A DNA stretch of 13,162 nt. Source: Actinomycetota bacterium. Lineage in GTDB: Bacteria > Actinomycetota > Actinomycetes > Nanopelagicales > Nanopelagicaceae. Shown here piece after piece: positions 6,131 through 13,162 of this stretch (the first letter of the stretch is position 1; each line of letters opens with the position of its first letter). The position numbers and the translations under genes were made by a program. The DNA is taken from the NCBI GenBank assembly GCA_009700155.1, contig WLMP01000018.1, forward strand, positions 1-13,162, read 5' to 3'. The notes under the pieces are model-generated. The model made no database searches. It saw only the letters and a list, made by a program, of their open reading frames with translations, and had not been told where the DNA came from.

Positions 6131-7233
6131 AGAAAATATTGATAATTGCATTATCCATGTTTTTATTTAACTCGGTGTTAATAAGTTCGCCAGCATCTGC
6201 CGCGCAAAATGTAAAAATATCAGAGCCCACACATAGATTAAGTAGTGGTGTATTTATTGATGATCAATTAGCAAGCAAGCTCTTACCTGATGGTGAGATT
6301 GGTTCACTAATTTATAAACCTTATCGTGGGGTGCGAAACTGGTTTATTGATCCAGCAACCATCGAAGAAATTATTGCAATGAGTGCAGGGTATGGGGTTG
6401 TTAATGGAGTCACTCCAGCAGGGCAAGAGATAGCAAAAAATTGGCTGGCACAACTTAATAGGGTCACAAGATTTGAAAAAGTAAATGTATTAACTTATGG
6501 AAATCCATCTAATTATTGGCTTAAAGAGTTAGCACTTGACCAAATTGAGTACATAAATTTAGTTGGGAAAACTAGCTTAGATCTAAGTCTAAGTAGGAAT
6601 TCATTAATTTCTACCCTAGTAAATGAAAAGCGCCAAAAGCTTAGTAAGTATGAATTAAGTGTTTTTAGGTATGCCCAGCGACAAATAGATTTGTTATCAA
6701 CTTTGGTTGACAAGAAAGAGCTAGACCCAGTTCAACTTCGTCTTACCCAATTATTAAATAGTGATATCGAAAAATCTAAACTTAATGTTTTGATTAAAGA
6801 TTTTAATGAATTAATAACAGTATATAGAAGCAAAATTAAAGTTACTGATACTAAATTTACAATTACTTCACAAAAGCAGGAGCTGCCGGTTACTGTTGTT
6901 AATGATTTCAAATCACCAGTTAATGTGAAGTTAAGTACGAGAGCTTTAAACGGTAAAGTAAAAGTAGGCGCTGTTGAAAATATTGAAATCTTGGGGGAAG
7001 AAAAGCGCCAAGTTTTATTACCGGTGGAGGTTTTAGCCTCTGGAAACTCTAGTTTGTTATTACAACTTACAAATCTTGATAATAAACCAGTAGGTTACCC
7101 AGTAAATATAAGTTTAAATCTTTCAGTGATTAGTCCGATTGCAACATGGATCACCACGGGTGCTGCAGTGCTTTTATTTATTGCCGCCATGGTACAGAGT
7201 TGGCGCAGGGTAAGGCGGCGAAAAAATGTCTGA
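6127..7233 (+). CDS. DUF6049-like exported, membrane-anchored protein upstream of MurJ
   Basis: The protein has a clear signal peptide (MKK, a hydrophobic core, and ASA-A cleavage near residue 25), an extracytoplasmic region of about 310 residues, one C-terminal helix (about 337-357) and a short, very basic cytoplasmic end (RRVRRRK). The late outside part (about 240-335), with beta-rich text such as LPVTVVNDFKSPVNVKL, looks like the Ig-like domain that precedes the anchor in DUF6049 proteins. The gene sits exactly where Rv3909 lies, between the NUDIX gene and murJ, and this position is the main basis for the family call. Known members are roughly twice this length (about 700-800 residues from memory), so much of the N-terminal region appears lost. 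The function is unknown; constant linkage to murJ suggests a role in lipid II export or envelope assembly. It starts with GTG overlapping the NUDIX stop, and ends 8 bases inside murJ. Confidence 0.75.
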   Translation: MKKILIIALSMFLFNSVLISSPASAAQNVKISEPTHRLSSGVFIDDQLASKLLPDGEIGSLIYKPYRGVRNWFIDPATIEEIIAMSAGYGVVNGVTPAGQEIAKNWLAQLNRVTRFEKVNVLTYGNPSNYWLKELALDQIEYINLVGKTSLDLSLSRNSLISTLVNEKRQKLSKYELSVFRYAQRQIDLLSTLVDKKELDPVQLRLTQLLNSDIEKSKLNVLIKDFNELITVYRSKIKVTDTKFTITSQKQELPVTVVNDFKSPVNVKLSTRALNGKVKVGAVENIEILGEEKRQVLLPVEVLASGNSSLLLQLTNLDNKPVGYPVNISLNLSVISPIATWITTGAAVLLFIAAMVQSWRRVRRRKNV

Positions 7234-8818
7234 CGGACAGTTATTACGAGCCACTACGGTAATGGCCGCTGGCACAGTGGTATCAAGAATTACAGGATTA
7301 ATTCGTAACTTACTAATTGTTGCTTTGCTTGGTACGGCCATATTGGGTGACACATACAACGTGGCAAACACAATGCCTAACATTTTATATAACCTGCTTA
7401 TAGGTGGAGCATTAACCGCTGTTTTTGTACCGCAAATAGTTAGGTCATTAAGGGATTCAGATGGTGGCAAAGCCTTTATCTCAAGGTTATTTACATTAAC
7501 TATTACTTTCTTATTTTTACTTACTGTATTTGGTGTAATTTTTTCACCACAAATTGTAAATATATATGCACCTGAATACGCAGGCCGTGCTGAGTTTGAT
7601 ACCACTGTAACTTTAATGCGTTACTGCTTACCTCAAATATTTTTCTTAGGTTTATTTGCATTGCTAGGACAGATTGCAAATGCTAAGGGCAAATTTGGTC
7701 CAATGATGTGGGCACCTGCACTAAATAACCTAATTGCAATTGCTTTGTTTTCATGGTTTTTAATTGCTAAGGATGAATTAGTACTTGGGCAAGTCTCAGA
7801 GTTTGATCTACTTTTATTAGGAGTTGGAACAACCTTTGGCTACATCGTGCAGGCTTTTGTTCTCATACCGGTACTAGTTAAAAGCGGTGTGAAACTATCT
7901 ATTAGATTTGATTGGGCAAACTCACAAATTCTAAAATCTTTTAAGTTAGCTGGGTGGAGTTTTGCTTATGCATTAATCTCTCAAATTTCTTACTTAATCA
8001 CAATTAATATTGCAACTAGTGCTGCAGTTAAATCCTTAGCTGATGGTGTTACTACCGGTGTTGGTTATACCCCTTATGCAAATGCCTACTTAATTCTAAT
8101 TTTGCCACACTCTATTATTACAGTCTCTGTTGTTACTGCTTTATTGCCACAAATATCTAATTATGTAATTGATAAAAAGATCGAATTAGTAAATGAATCC
8201 TTAATTAAAACAATTAAGTTAATTGGGGTATTTACTGTTCCATCTGCCATATTAATGTTTGCATTTGGTCCACTAGTAGCCAATGTGCTCTACTTTGGAG
8301 TCTCAGTTGAGGATGCAAATTATTTGGGTTTTGTGCTATCAGCCTTTGCTTTTGGTCTAATTCCAGTGAGTATAAATCTAGTGTTACTTCGCGGTTTAAA
8401 CGCATTTGAAAATTTAAAATCGCAAGTTATTGGCAATTTTATTATGAATCTTATTTCAGTAATACTTTCCGTGCTGGCGGCGCAGTACTTAGAGCCAAAA
8501 TGGGTAACTGTTGGCCTGGCTGTAATATTTACTATTCATTATTTTATTGGTGTAGCAATCTCGTTTTACTTAATAAAGCGGCATAAGGTTAATCTGCCAA
8601 TATTTAGGCTCTTCATGTTTTATGCCAAATTAATGATGATCTTTGCCTTAGTGCTAGCCCCTATTTGGATTATTCGGGATAGCTTGCCTGGTGGGAATTT
8701 AATCCAATTGATTTTGGTTACATCAATATCGATAGTTTTATACTTAGGCATATCTAAGCTCTTTAAAATTACTGAGATCACATCATTAGCAAAAGTTATT
8801 AGACCAGGAAGGCAATAA
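7226..8818 (+). CDS. murJ: Lipid II flippase MurJ
   Basis: A MOP/MATE-superfamily integral membrane protein of 530 residues with about 14 hydrophobic helices, which moves lipid II from the cytoplasmic to the outer leaflet for PonA and other polymerases. The N-terminus has the MurJ signature: SRITGLIRN (Arg21 and Arg27 correspond to functionally important arginines near the start of E. coli MurJ), then GDTYNVANTMPN and LLIGGALTAVFVPQ. In mycobacteria the homologue (Rv3910) continues into a cytoplasmic pseudokinase and extracytoplasmic domain; here the protein ends soon after the last helix, so that module is absent. ATG overlaps the preceding gene by 8 bases, with AAGG about 10 bases upstream. 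The next gene, trxB, begins 9 bases downstream with no sigM in between. Identification is firm. Confidence 0.95.
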   Translation: MSDGQLLRATTVMAAGTVVSRITGLIRNLLIVALLGTAILGDTYNVANTMPNILYNLLIGGALTAVFVPQIVRSLRDSDGGKAFISRLFTLTITFLFLLTVFGVIFSPQIVNIYAPEYAGRAEFDTTVTLMRYCLPQIFFLGLFALLGQIANAKGKFGPMMWAPALNNLIAIALFSWFLIAKDELVLGQVSEFDLLLLGVGTTFGYIVQAFVLIPVLVKSGVKLSIRFDWANSQILKSFKLAGWSFAYALISQISYLITINIATSAAVKSLADGVTTGVGYTPYANAYLILILPHSIITVSVVTALLPQISNYVIDKKIELVNESLIKTIKLIGVFTVPSAILMFAFGPLVANVLYFGVSVEDANYLGFVLSAFAFGLIPVSINLVLLRGLNAFENLKSQVIGNFIMNLISVILSVLAAQYLEPKWVTVGLAVIFTIHYFIGVAISFYLIKRHKVNLPIFRLFMFYAKLMMIFALVLAPIWIIRDSLPGGNLIQLILVTSISIVLYLGISKLFKITEITSLAKVIRPGRQ

Positions 8819-8827
8819 GGTTAGCCA

Positions 8828-9757
8828 GTGAGCGATATTAATGAGGTAGTAATAGTGGGCTCTGGCCCTGCTGGCTACACCGCAGCAATTTATGCAGCTC
8901 GTGCGCAATTAAAACCAATTATTTATGAAGGTTCAGTTACTGCAGGTGGTGCGTTAATGAACACAACTGAGGTGGAGAATTTTCCTGGATTTGCTACTGG
9001 GGTAATGGGACCTGAGTTAATGGATTCAATGCGTAAGCAGGTAGAAAGATTTGATGCCAACATAATTACTGATGACATAGTTTCGATGAAATTATCGGGA
9101 GATATTAAAGAGTTAACTGATGGTGCTGGAAATGTGGTTAAAACTAAATCTGTAATTTTGGCAATGGGTTCGGCATACAAAGAAATTGGTTTAAAAAATG
9201 AAAAGCGTTTATCTGGTAGAGGTGTTTCCTGGTGTGCTACCTGTGATGGATTTTTCTTTCGTAATCAAGAGATTGCAGTAGTTGGTGGTGGTGATTCTGC
9301 GATGGAGGAGGCTAACTTCTTAACAAAGTTTGCTAGCAAAGTAGTTTTGATCCATCGTCGTGATTCATTTAGAGCCTCAAAAATTATGATTGAAAGAGCT
9401 GCTGCCAATCCTAAAATTGAATTTTTGTTTAACCATGAAGTTATTGATGTTTTAGGTGAAGATAAAGTTGTTGGTTTAAAACTTAAGAACACAGTAAGCG
9501 GTGAGGAATCAGTTAAGGATTTCACTGGTTTATTTGTTGCAATTGGTCATCTGCCAAGAAGTGAGTTAGTAGCTGGGCAGATAAATTTAAATAGCGATGG
9601 CTATGTAGAAGTTGAAGGCCGCACCACAAAAACAAATCTTGCAGGTGTCTTTGCCTGTGGTGATTTAGTCGATTTTACCTACCGACAAGCAATAACTGCT
9701 GCGGGTTCAGGCTGTCAGGCAGCCTTGGATGCAGAGCGGTTTCTTGCCGGTCATTAA
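8828..9757 (+). CDS. trxB: Thioredoxin-disulfide reductase
   Basis: This cytoplasmic flavoenzyme passes electrons from NADPH through FAD to thioredoxin. All parts are visible in 309 residues, the normal length: FAD-binding GSGPAG (11-16), redox pair Cys136-A-T-Cys139 followed by Asp140, NADPH-binding GGGDSA (153-158) with HRRDSFRA (176-183) for the 2'-phosphate, and the C-terminal FAD motif GVFACGDLVD (273-282) followed by YRQAITAAGSG. The start is GTG with AAGG seven bases upstream, overlapping the murJ stop region. It is followed after 41 bases by its partner trxA. In many Actinobacteria sigM and its anti-sigma gene lie just upstream of trxB; they are missing here. Confidence 0.97.
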   Translation: MSDINEVVIVGSGPAGYTAAIYAARAQLKPIIYEGSVTAGGALMNTTEVENFPGFATGVMGPELMDSMRKQVERFDANIITDDIVSMKLSGDIKELTDGAGNVVKTKSVILAMGSAYKEIGLKNEKRLSGRGVSWCATCDGFFFRNQEIAVVGGGDSAMEEANFLTKFASKVVLIHRRDSFRASKIMIERAAANPKIEFLFNHEVIDVLGEDKVVGLKLKNTVSGEESVKDFTGLFVAIGHLPRSELVAGQINLNSDGYVEVEGRTTKTNLAGVFACGDLVDFTYRQAITAAGSGCQAALDAERFLAGH

Positions 9758-9785
9758 CCAGATAAAGTTAGATATAAGAACAAAT

Positions 9786-9791
9786 AAGGAG
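9786..9791 (+). promoter_or_regulatory. Strong Shine-Dalgarno site of trxA
   Basis: AAGGAG, seven bases before the trxA ATG, is the only near-perfect Shine-Dalgarno sequence that I see at a gene start in this window. The 41-base trxB-trxA gap that holds it also contains AT-rich TANNNT text (TAAAGT, 9763-9768), so an extra promoter for trxA is possible but not convincing. The signal suggests that thioredoxin is translated more strongly than its neighbours. Confidence 0.75.
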
Positions 9792-9798
9792 AAGAAAA

Positions 9799-10122
9799 AT
9801 GGCCACAACTAAGGTAACAACAGCTGATTTTGCTGAGGTAGTTTTAAAAAGTAAAACCCCAGTGCTAGTTGATTTTTGGGCAGAGTGGTGTGGTCCATGC
9901 AGAGCAGTTGGCCCAATCTTGGAAGAGATCTCTGATGAGTACGGTGAAAAACTAAAAATTGTTAAATTAAATACTGATGAAGAGGGTTCAATTGCGATGA
10001 AGTATGGAATCTCTTCAATTCCAACTATGAATGTTTTTGTTAACGGTGAAATTGTTAAAACAATTGTTGGCGCTAAGCCAAAGCCTGCATTATTGAAGGA
10101 TTTAGAGAGTTATATTAAGTAA
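9799..10122 (+). CDS. trxA: Thioredoxin
   Basis: A classical single-domain thioredoxin of 107 residues that reduces disulfides in cytoplasmic proteins such as ribonucleotide reductase and peroxiredoxins, and is itself recharged by TrxB. The active site is W30-Cys31-G-P-Cys34, with the buried Asp25 in LVDFWAEW and the cis-proline Pro75 in SSIPT. There is no signal peptide. ATG is preceded by AAGGAG at ideal spacing. The gene lies between trxB and cwlM, as trxC does between trxB2 and cwlM in M. tuberculosis. Confidence 0.97.
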   Translation: MATTKVTTADFAEVVLKSKTPVLVDFWAEWCGPCRAVGPILEEISDEYGEKLKIVKLNTDEEGSIAMKYGISSIPTMNVFVNGEIVKTIVGAKPKPALLKDLESYIK

Positions 10123-10142
10123 AGAATTAAGATAAAAACATT

Positions 10143-11273
10143 ATGAGTGATCAATTAAAAGTTGGCGATCGCTCTGATGCAATTGGCATAATTGCAAATA
10201 CCTTAAATCGGTTGGGTTTTTTAGATAAGACATCTGATCTATTTGATCAAAGTTTAGAAGAGGCGATTAAGGCTTTTCAGCAAGAACGCGGTTTAACTGC
10301 AACTGGGTTAGTAAATGAGATTACCCAGCGCGCACTAGATGAAGCTAGGTGGCGACTTGGCGATCGAATTTTATTATTGGGAACACAATCTTTAATGCGC
10401 GGTGATGATGTATCGACTCTGCAGGAGCGACTTATCCAAATGGGATTTAATTGTGGAAGAGTTGATGGTGTTTATGGTGTTAAAACTGAAGCAGCCGTAA
10501 AAGAGTTTCAAAAATCAGTTGGCATAGTTGTTGATGGTAAGTGTGGTCCTAGTACATTAATTTCGTTAATGAGATTGGTAAAAACTGTACAGGGCGGTGC
10601 ACCTAGTGCGCTAAGGGAGAGTGTTAAACATTCAGTTAGATCCCCAGCGCTTGCAAATAAAGTAGTTGTAATTGACCCAAGTTGGGGCGGGGAGTTTGTA
10701 GGTGAGAGTTTTCATGGCGTAAATGAATCTGAAGTAGTTTTTGATTTAGCACAAAGATTAGAGGGAAGATTATTAGCGCTGGGTGTAAATGTTGTTTTAA
10801 CTAGAAGTGCTAAAAACTCTCCGTTAGAAAAAGAAAGAATTGAAATTGTAAACTCAGTTAATGCTGATTTACTAATTGCACTTAAGGTTGATAGTTATAA
10901 AAATGAGAATGCTAATGGTGTGGCAACTTATTACTACGGCCGAGATGACAAAGGTGTGCATTCAGTTGTAGGTGAAAGGTTTGCCAACTTAATTCAGCGC
11001 GAAATCTGCGCTAGAACTGATCTACTAAATTGTAGAACCCATGCTAAAAGTTGGGATTTACTTAGATTAACTGTGGCCCCGGCGGTAAGAATTGATTTGG
11101 GTTATTTATCAAACCCACAGGATGCTAAGCGATTAGCAGATCCACAATTTAGAGACCAGCTTGCAGAGGCAATGATTGTTGCCATCCAACGGCTTTACCT
11201 ATCTGCAGAAGATGATGCCAAGACTGGAACTTTGCGGATTTCAGACTTGCGAAGAGCCGGTATACGTAATTAA
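10143..11273 (+). CDS. cwlM: CwlM-like pseudo-amidase, regulator of peptidoglycan precursor synthesis
   Basis: Order of domains: two PG_binding_1-type repeats (about residues 1-68 and 78-147; the second has GRVDGVYGVKTEAAVKEFQ) and an Amidase_3 fold (about 173-352). There is no signal peptide, so it stays in the cytoplasm. The zinc site is mostly lost: the usual DPGHGG is DPSWGG with Trp181 in place of His, the second His position (SIHAN in active enzymes) is Lys248, and the late catalytic Glu is Asp318; only Glu195 remains. The protein therefore should not cut peptidoglycan. In mycobacteria the degenerate CwlM is phosphorylated by PknB near its C-terminus and then stimulates MurA; the C-terminal TGT (361-363) here resembles the mycobacterial TGTF phosphosite region. 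Position after trxA matches Rv3915. No clear Shine-Dalgarno sequence precedes the ATG. The regulatory role is inferred from homology. Confidence 0.88.
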   Translation: MSDQLKVGDRSDAIGIIANTLNRLGFLDKTSDLFDQSLEEAIKAFQQERGLTATGLVNEITQRALDEARWRLGDRILLLGTQSLMRGDDVSTLQERLIQMGFNCGRVDGVYGVKTEAAVKEFQKSVGIVVDGKCGPSTLISLMRLVKTVQGGAPSALRESVKHSVRSPALANKVVVIDPSWGGEFVGESFHGVNESEVVFDLAQRLEGRLLALGVNVVLTRSAKNSPLEKERIEIVNSVNADLLIALKVDSYKNENANGVATYYYGRDDKGVHSVVGERFANLIQREICARTDLLNCRTHAKSWDLLRLTVAPAVRIDLGYLSNPQDAKRLADPQFRDQLAEAMIVAIQRLYLSAEDDAKTGTLRISDLRRAGIRN

Positions 11274-11291
11274 TTTTCTAACCATCACTTA

Positions 11292-12593
11292 GTGTGGCAA
11301 ACTTGGTTAATGAACTCAGGGCGAGATTTAAGAGTAGTTAAATCAATTACCCCTGACCGGGTGCACACTGGTGAGCCAGAGAATCTGCCAGAAAGATTTG
11401 CTCATCGTGCAACTGGCATGAAAGCAAGTGAGATTAGATCTTTATTTGCAGTTGCAAGTAGGCCAGAGATTGTCTCCTTAGCTGGCGGTATGCCAAATCT
11501 TTCAGCCCTACCAATGGAGATGATGGCTTCAGTTACTGAAAAATTAATTAGAGAAAATGGCGCAGAGGCTTTGCAATATGGAAGCGGTCAGGGTCATCCA
11601 AAGTTGCGTGAACAAATCTGTGATGTGATGGCGTTAGAGGGGATTAAAGCTCATCCAGATGATGTAGTTGTTACCACCGGATCCCAACAAGCACTTGATT
11701 TAATCTCTAGAATTTTTATTGATCCAGGTGATGTGGTTTTAGTTGAGGCTCCGTCATATGTTGGTGCTCTTGGCACCTTTAAACAATATGAGGCATCGGT
11801 AGTTCATGTTGAGATGGATAATGATGGTTTGATTCCAGATGCACTTCGTAATGCAATTAAAGTTACTAAGGCTGCTGGGAAGAAGATAAAGTTTTTATAC
11901 TTAATTCCAAATTACCAAAATCCAGCTGGTGTGTTACTGCCAGCAGATCGCAGAACAGAAATTTTAGATATCTGCCGAGATGAGAAGATTTTTATTGTTG
12001 AAGATAATCCATATGGTTTGTTAGGTTTTGATAAACCCTCACCAAATGCGATGCGGGCAAGTGATTCTGAAAATGTGATCTATCTTGGCACCTTCTCTAA
12101 AACTATTGCCCCGGGTCTTCGTGTTGGCTGGGCGCTAGTGCCACAATCATTAAAGGAAAAGATGGTAATTGCATCAGAGTCATCAATTCTTTGTCCTTCA
12201 AACTTTACTCAATTAGTAATCTCTAGTTACTTAGCCAACCAACCTTGGCGTGATCAAATAGCTAGTTTTGCTAAGTTATATAAAGAGCGCAGGGATGCAG
12301 CACTTGCAGCTTTAGATAAGTATTTTCCTAAAAATGTTAAATGGACCAAACCTGAGGGTGGTTTTTATATTTGGATAACATTGCCACCTGAAATTGATGC
12401 AAATGCATTAGTACCAAAAGCTATTGCAGCTAAGGTGGCATATGTGCCCGGAACTGCATTCTTTGCCGACGGACTTGGCTCTTGGTCACTACGTATTTCT
12501 TACTGTTACCCAACACCAGAGCGAATTACTGAAGGAATTAAAGCTTTGTCTGAGGTTATTAAAGCTGAAATGCAAAACCGCCAGATTAACTAG
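11292..12593 (+). CDS. PLP-dependent aminotransferase, class I/II (2-aminoadipate aminotransferase/MocR-domain type)
   Basis: A fold-type I aminotransferase of 433 residues. Visible landmarks: SLAGGMPN (62-69), [12 protein letters not shown] (96-107), TGSQQALDL (129-137), NYQNPAG (207-213), VEDNPYG (236-242) with Asp238 for the pyridine nitrogen and Tyr241, the PLP lysine Lys270 in [15 protein letters not shown], and Arg401 in LRISY for the substrate carboxylate. It resembles LysN-like 2-aminoadipate aminotransferases and the catalytic half of MocR regulators, but there is no N-terminal GntR helix-turn-helix, so it is an enzyme rather than a regulator. The substrate is not decided. The start is uncertain: GTG at 11292 (TAACCA lies seven bases upstream) or ATG at 11310; neither has a good ribosome binding site, and the first 35 residues are poorly conserved by eye. 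It begins 18 bases after cwlM and ends on a CTAG shared with the stop of parB. Confidence 0.9.
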   Translation: MWQTWLMNSGRDLRVVKSITPDRVHTGEPENLPERFAHRATGMKASEIRSLFAVASRPEIVSLAGGMPNLSALPMEMMASVTEKLIRENGAEALQYGSGQGHPKLREQICDVMALEGIKAHPDDVVVTTGSQQALDLISRIFIDPGDVVLVEAPSYVGALGTFKQYEASVVHVEMDNDGLIPDALRNAIKVTKAAGKKIKFLYLIPNYQNPAGVLLPADRRTEILDICRDEKIFIVEDNPYGLLGFDKPSPNAMRASDSENVIYLGTFSKTIAPGLRVGWALVPQSLKEKMVIASESSILCPSNFTQLVISSYLANQPWRDQIASFAKLYKERRDAALAALDKYFPKNVKWTKPEGGFYIWITLPPEIDANALVPKAIAAKVAYVPGTAFFADGLGSWSLRISYCYPTPERITEGIKALSEVIKAEMQNRQIN

Positions 12594-13162
12594 CTCTTCT
12601 TTATTACCTTATTTATTCGCTCTAAATCCTCAATAGTTGCAAACTCAATCACAATCTTCCCTTTTTTCTTACCTAGTTCAACACTAACTCTGGTGTCTAA
12701 GTAATCTGATAAATCATCGGCAATATCTTTAACTTTTGGTGAAGTTAATTTTCCACGCTTAATTGAACCGGTAGAAGCTTTTGCACTGCCAGAGGCCACA
12801 ATCTCCTCTACTGCCCTAACTGTTAAACCCTCTGCCACAATCCGATTAGCTAAGTTTTCAATCTCTTTTTGATCAGTTAGTGAAAGTAGTGCTCTAGCGT
12901 GACCTGCTGAAATTACACCTGCTGCTACCCGCCTTTGCACTGCAGCTGGCAGATTAAGTAGCCGCATTGTGTTTGTAATTACTGGGCGAGATTTACTTAA
13001 CTTACTTGCTAACTCATCATGGGTATAGCCAAAGTCGTTTAGTAATTGTTGGTATGCCGCACCCTCTTCTAAAGGATTTAGTTGGCTTCTGTGTATGTTT
13101 TCAATTAGCGCCTCACGCAGTAATTGATCATCATTAGTTTGCCGGATAATCACTGGAATTGT
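12590..13162 (-). CDS. parB: Chromosome-partitioning protein ParB (3' part; N-terminus beyond the window)
   Basis: The frame continues through the right edge of the window (TIPVIIRQ at the border), so an internal GTG at 13153 is not the true start. Visible are the end of the ParB/Srx N-terminal domain, the [17 protein letters not shown] box, the central helix-turn-helix that reads parS ([25 protein letters not shown]), the following helical region up to about base 12790, a basic linker, and the C-terminal dimerisation domain ([16 protein letters not shown] ... INKVIKKS). The missing N-terminus would hold the GERR motif of the CTP-binding site. ParB spreads from parS near oriC and works with ParA, whose gene should lie just upstream, to the right of this window. 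The stop TAG shares the palindrome CTAG with the aminotransferase stop on the other strand. Confidence 0.95.
   Translation of the reverse strand, partial: TIPVIIRQTNDDQLLREALIENIHRSQLNPLEEGAAYQQLLNDFGYTHDELASKLSKSRPVITNTMRLLNLPAAVQRRVAAGVISAGHARALLSLTDQKEIENLANRIVAEGLTVRAVEEIVASGSAKASTGSIKRGKLTSPKVKDIADDLSDYLDTRVSVELGKKKGKIVIEFATIEDLERINKVIKKS

Noticed and set aside
10668..11200. Active N-acetylmuramoyl-L-alanine amidase
   Set aside because: The fold fits Amidase_3, but no signal peptide is present and most zinc and catalytic positions are replaced, so the cytoplasmic regulator CwlM is the better call.
1..13162. Mobile elements, CRISPR arrays, tRNA/rRNA genes or a defence cassette
   Set aside because: No direct-repeat arrays, transposase or integrase motifs, cloverleaf-like sequences or defence domains were seen; nearly all bases are explained by conserved housekeeping genes.

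Overview
The window looks like a stretch of chromosome close to the replication origin of a low-GC, streamlined actinobacterium. The gene order (parB, an aminotransferase, cwlM, trxA, trxB, murJ, a DUF6049-type protein, a MutT4-like NUDIX gene, pcnA, an MFS gene, a DUF5318 gene, ponA and a GT87 membrane glycosyltransferase) is the actinobacterial oriC-flank order, as I remember it from Streptomyces and, split into two blocks, from Mycobacterium. AT-rich codon use, very short gaps and 4-29 bp gene overlaps suggest a free-living planktonic lineage such as the freshwater acI group (Nanopelagicales). That placement is inference. The rest of the partition operon and oriC would lie to the right of the window.

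Layout. Left block, minus strand: DUF5318 (2704-2291), ponA (2275-314) and a GT87 glycosyltransferase reading off the left edge. The GT87 frame is interrupted by one in-frame TAA at 122-124 and stays open again beyond it. Next, an MFS transporter on the plus strand (2747-4018) meets pcnA on the minus strand (5426-3990), with a 29 bp convergent overlap. From 5537 a co-directional plus-strand block runs to 12593: NUDIX, DUF6049-like, murJ, trxB, trxA, cwlM and a PLP aminotransferase. The first four genes overlap or lie within 9 bp of one another. The aminotransferase ends on a CTAG that also carries the stop codon of convergent parB (minus strand, N-terminus cut off by the right edge).

How the genes work together. 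Most of the window concerns peptidoglycan: PonA polymerises and cross-links it, MurJ flips lipid II, CwlM is a catalytically degenerate amidase that controls precursor synthesis in mycobacteria, and DUF6049 is a secreted or anchored protein always seen next to MurJ. TrxB and TrxA form the cytoplasmic thiol-redox pair, PcnA finishes tRNA 3' ends, the NUDIX protein probably sanitises or hydrolyses nucleotides, and ParB partitions the chromosome.

Most notable signals: (1) the nonsense codon in the GT87 gene; (2) three probable transcription starts (ponA, MFS, NUDIX) with a TANNNT hexamer exactly six bases before the start codon and no Shine-Dalgarno sequence, the geometry of leaderless mRNAs; (3) no sigM/anti-sigma pair between murJ and trxB, and shortened MurJ and DUF6049 proteins, indicating streamlining; (4) CwlM that has lost most zinc ligands but keeps a C-terminal TGT motif. 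I found no RNA genes, mobile elements, CRISPR arrays or parS sites, and no novel system in the sense of a new defence or mobile cassette.
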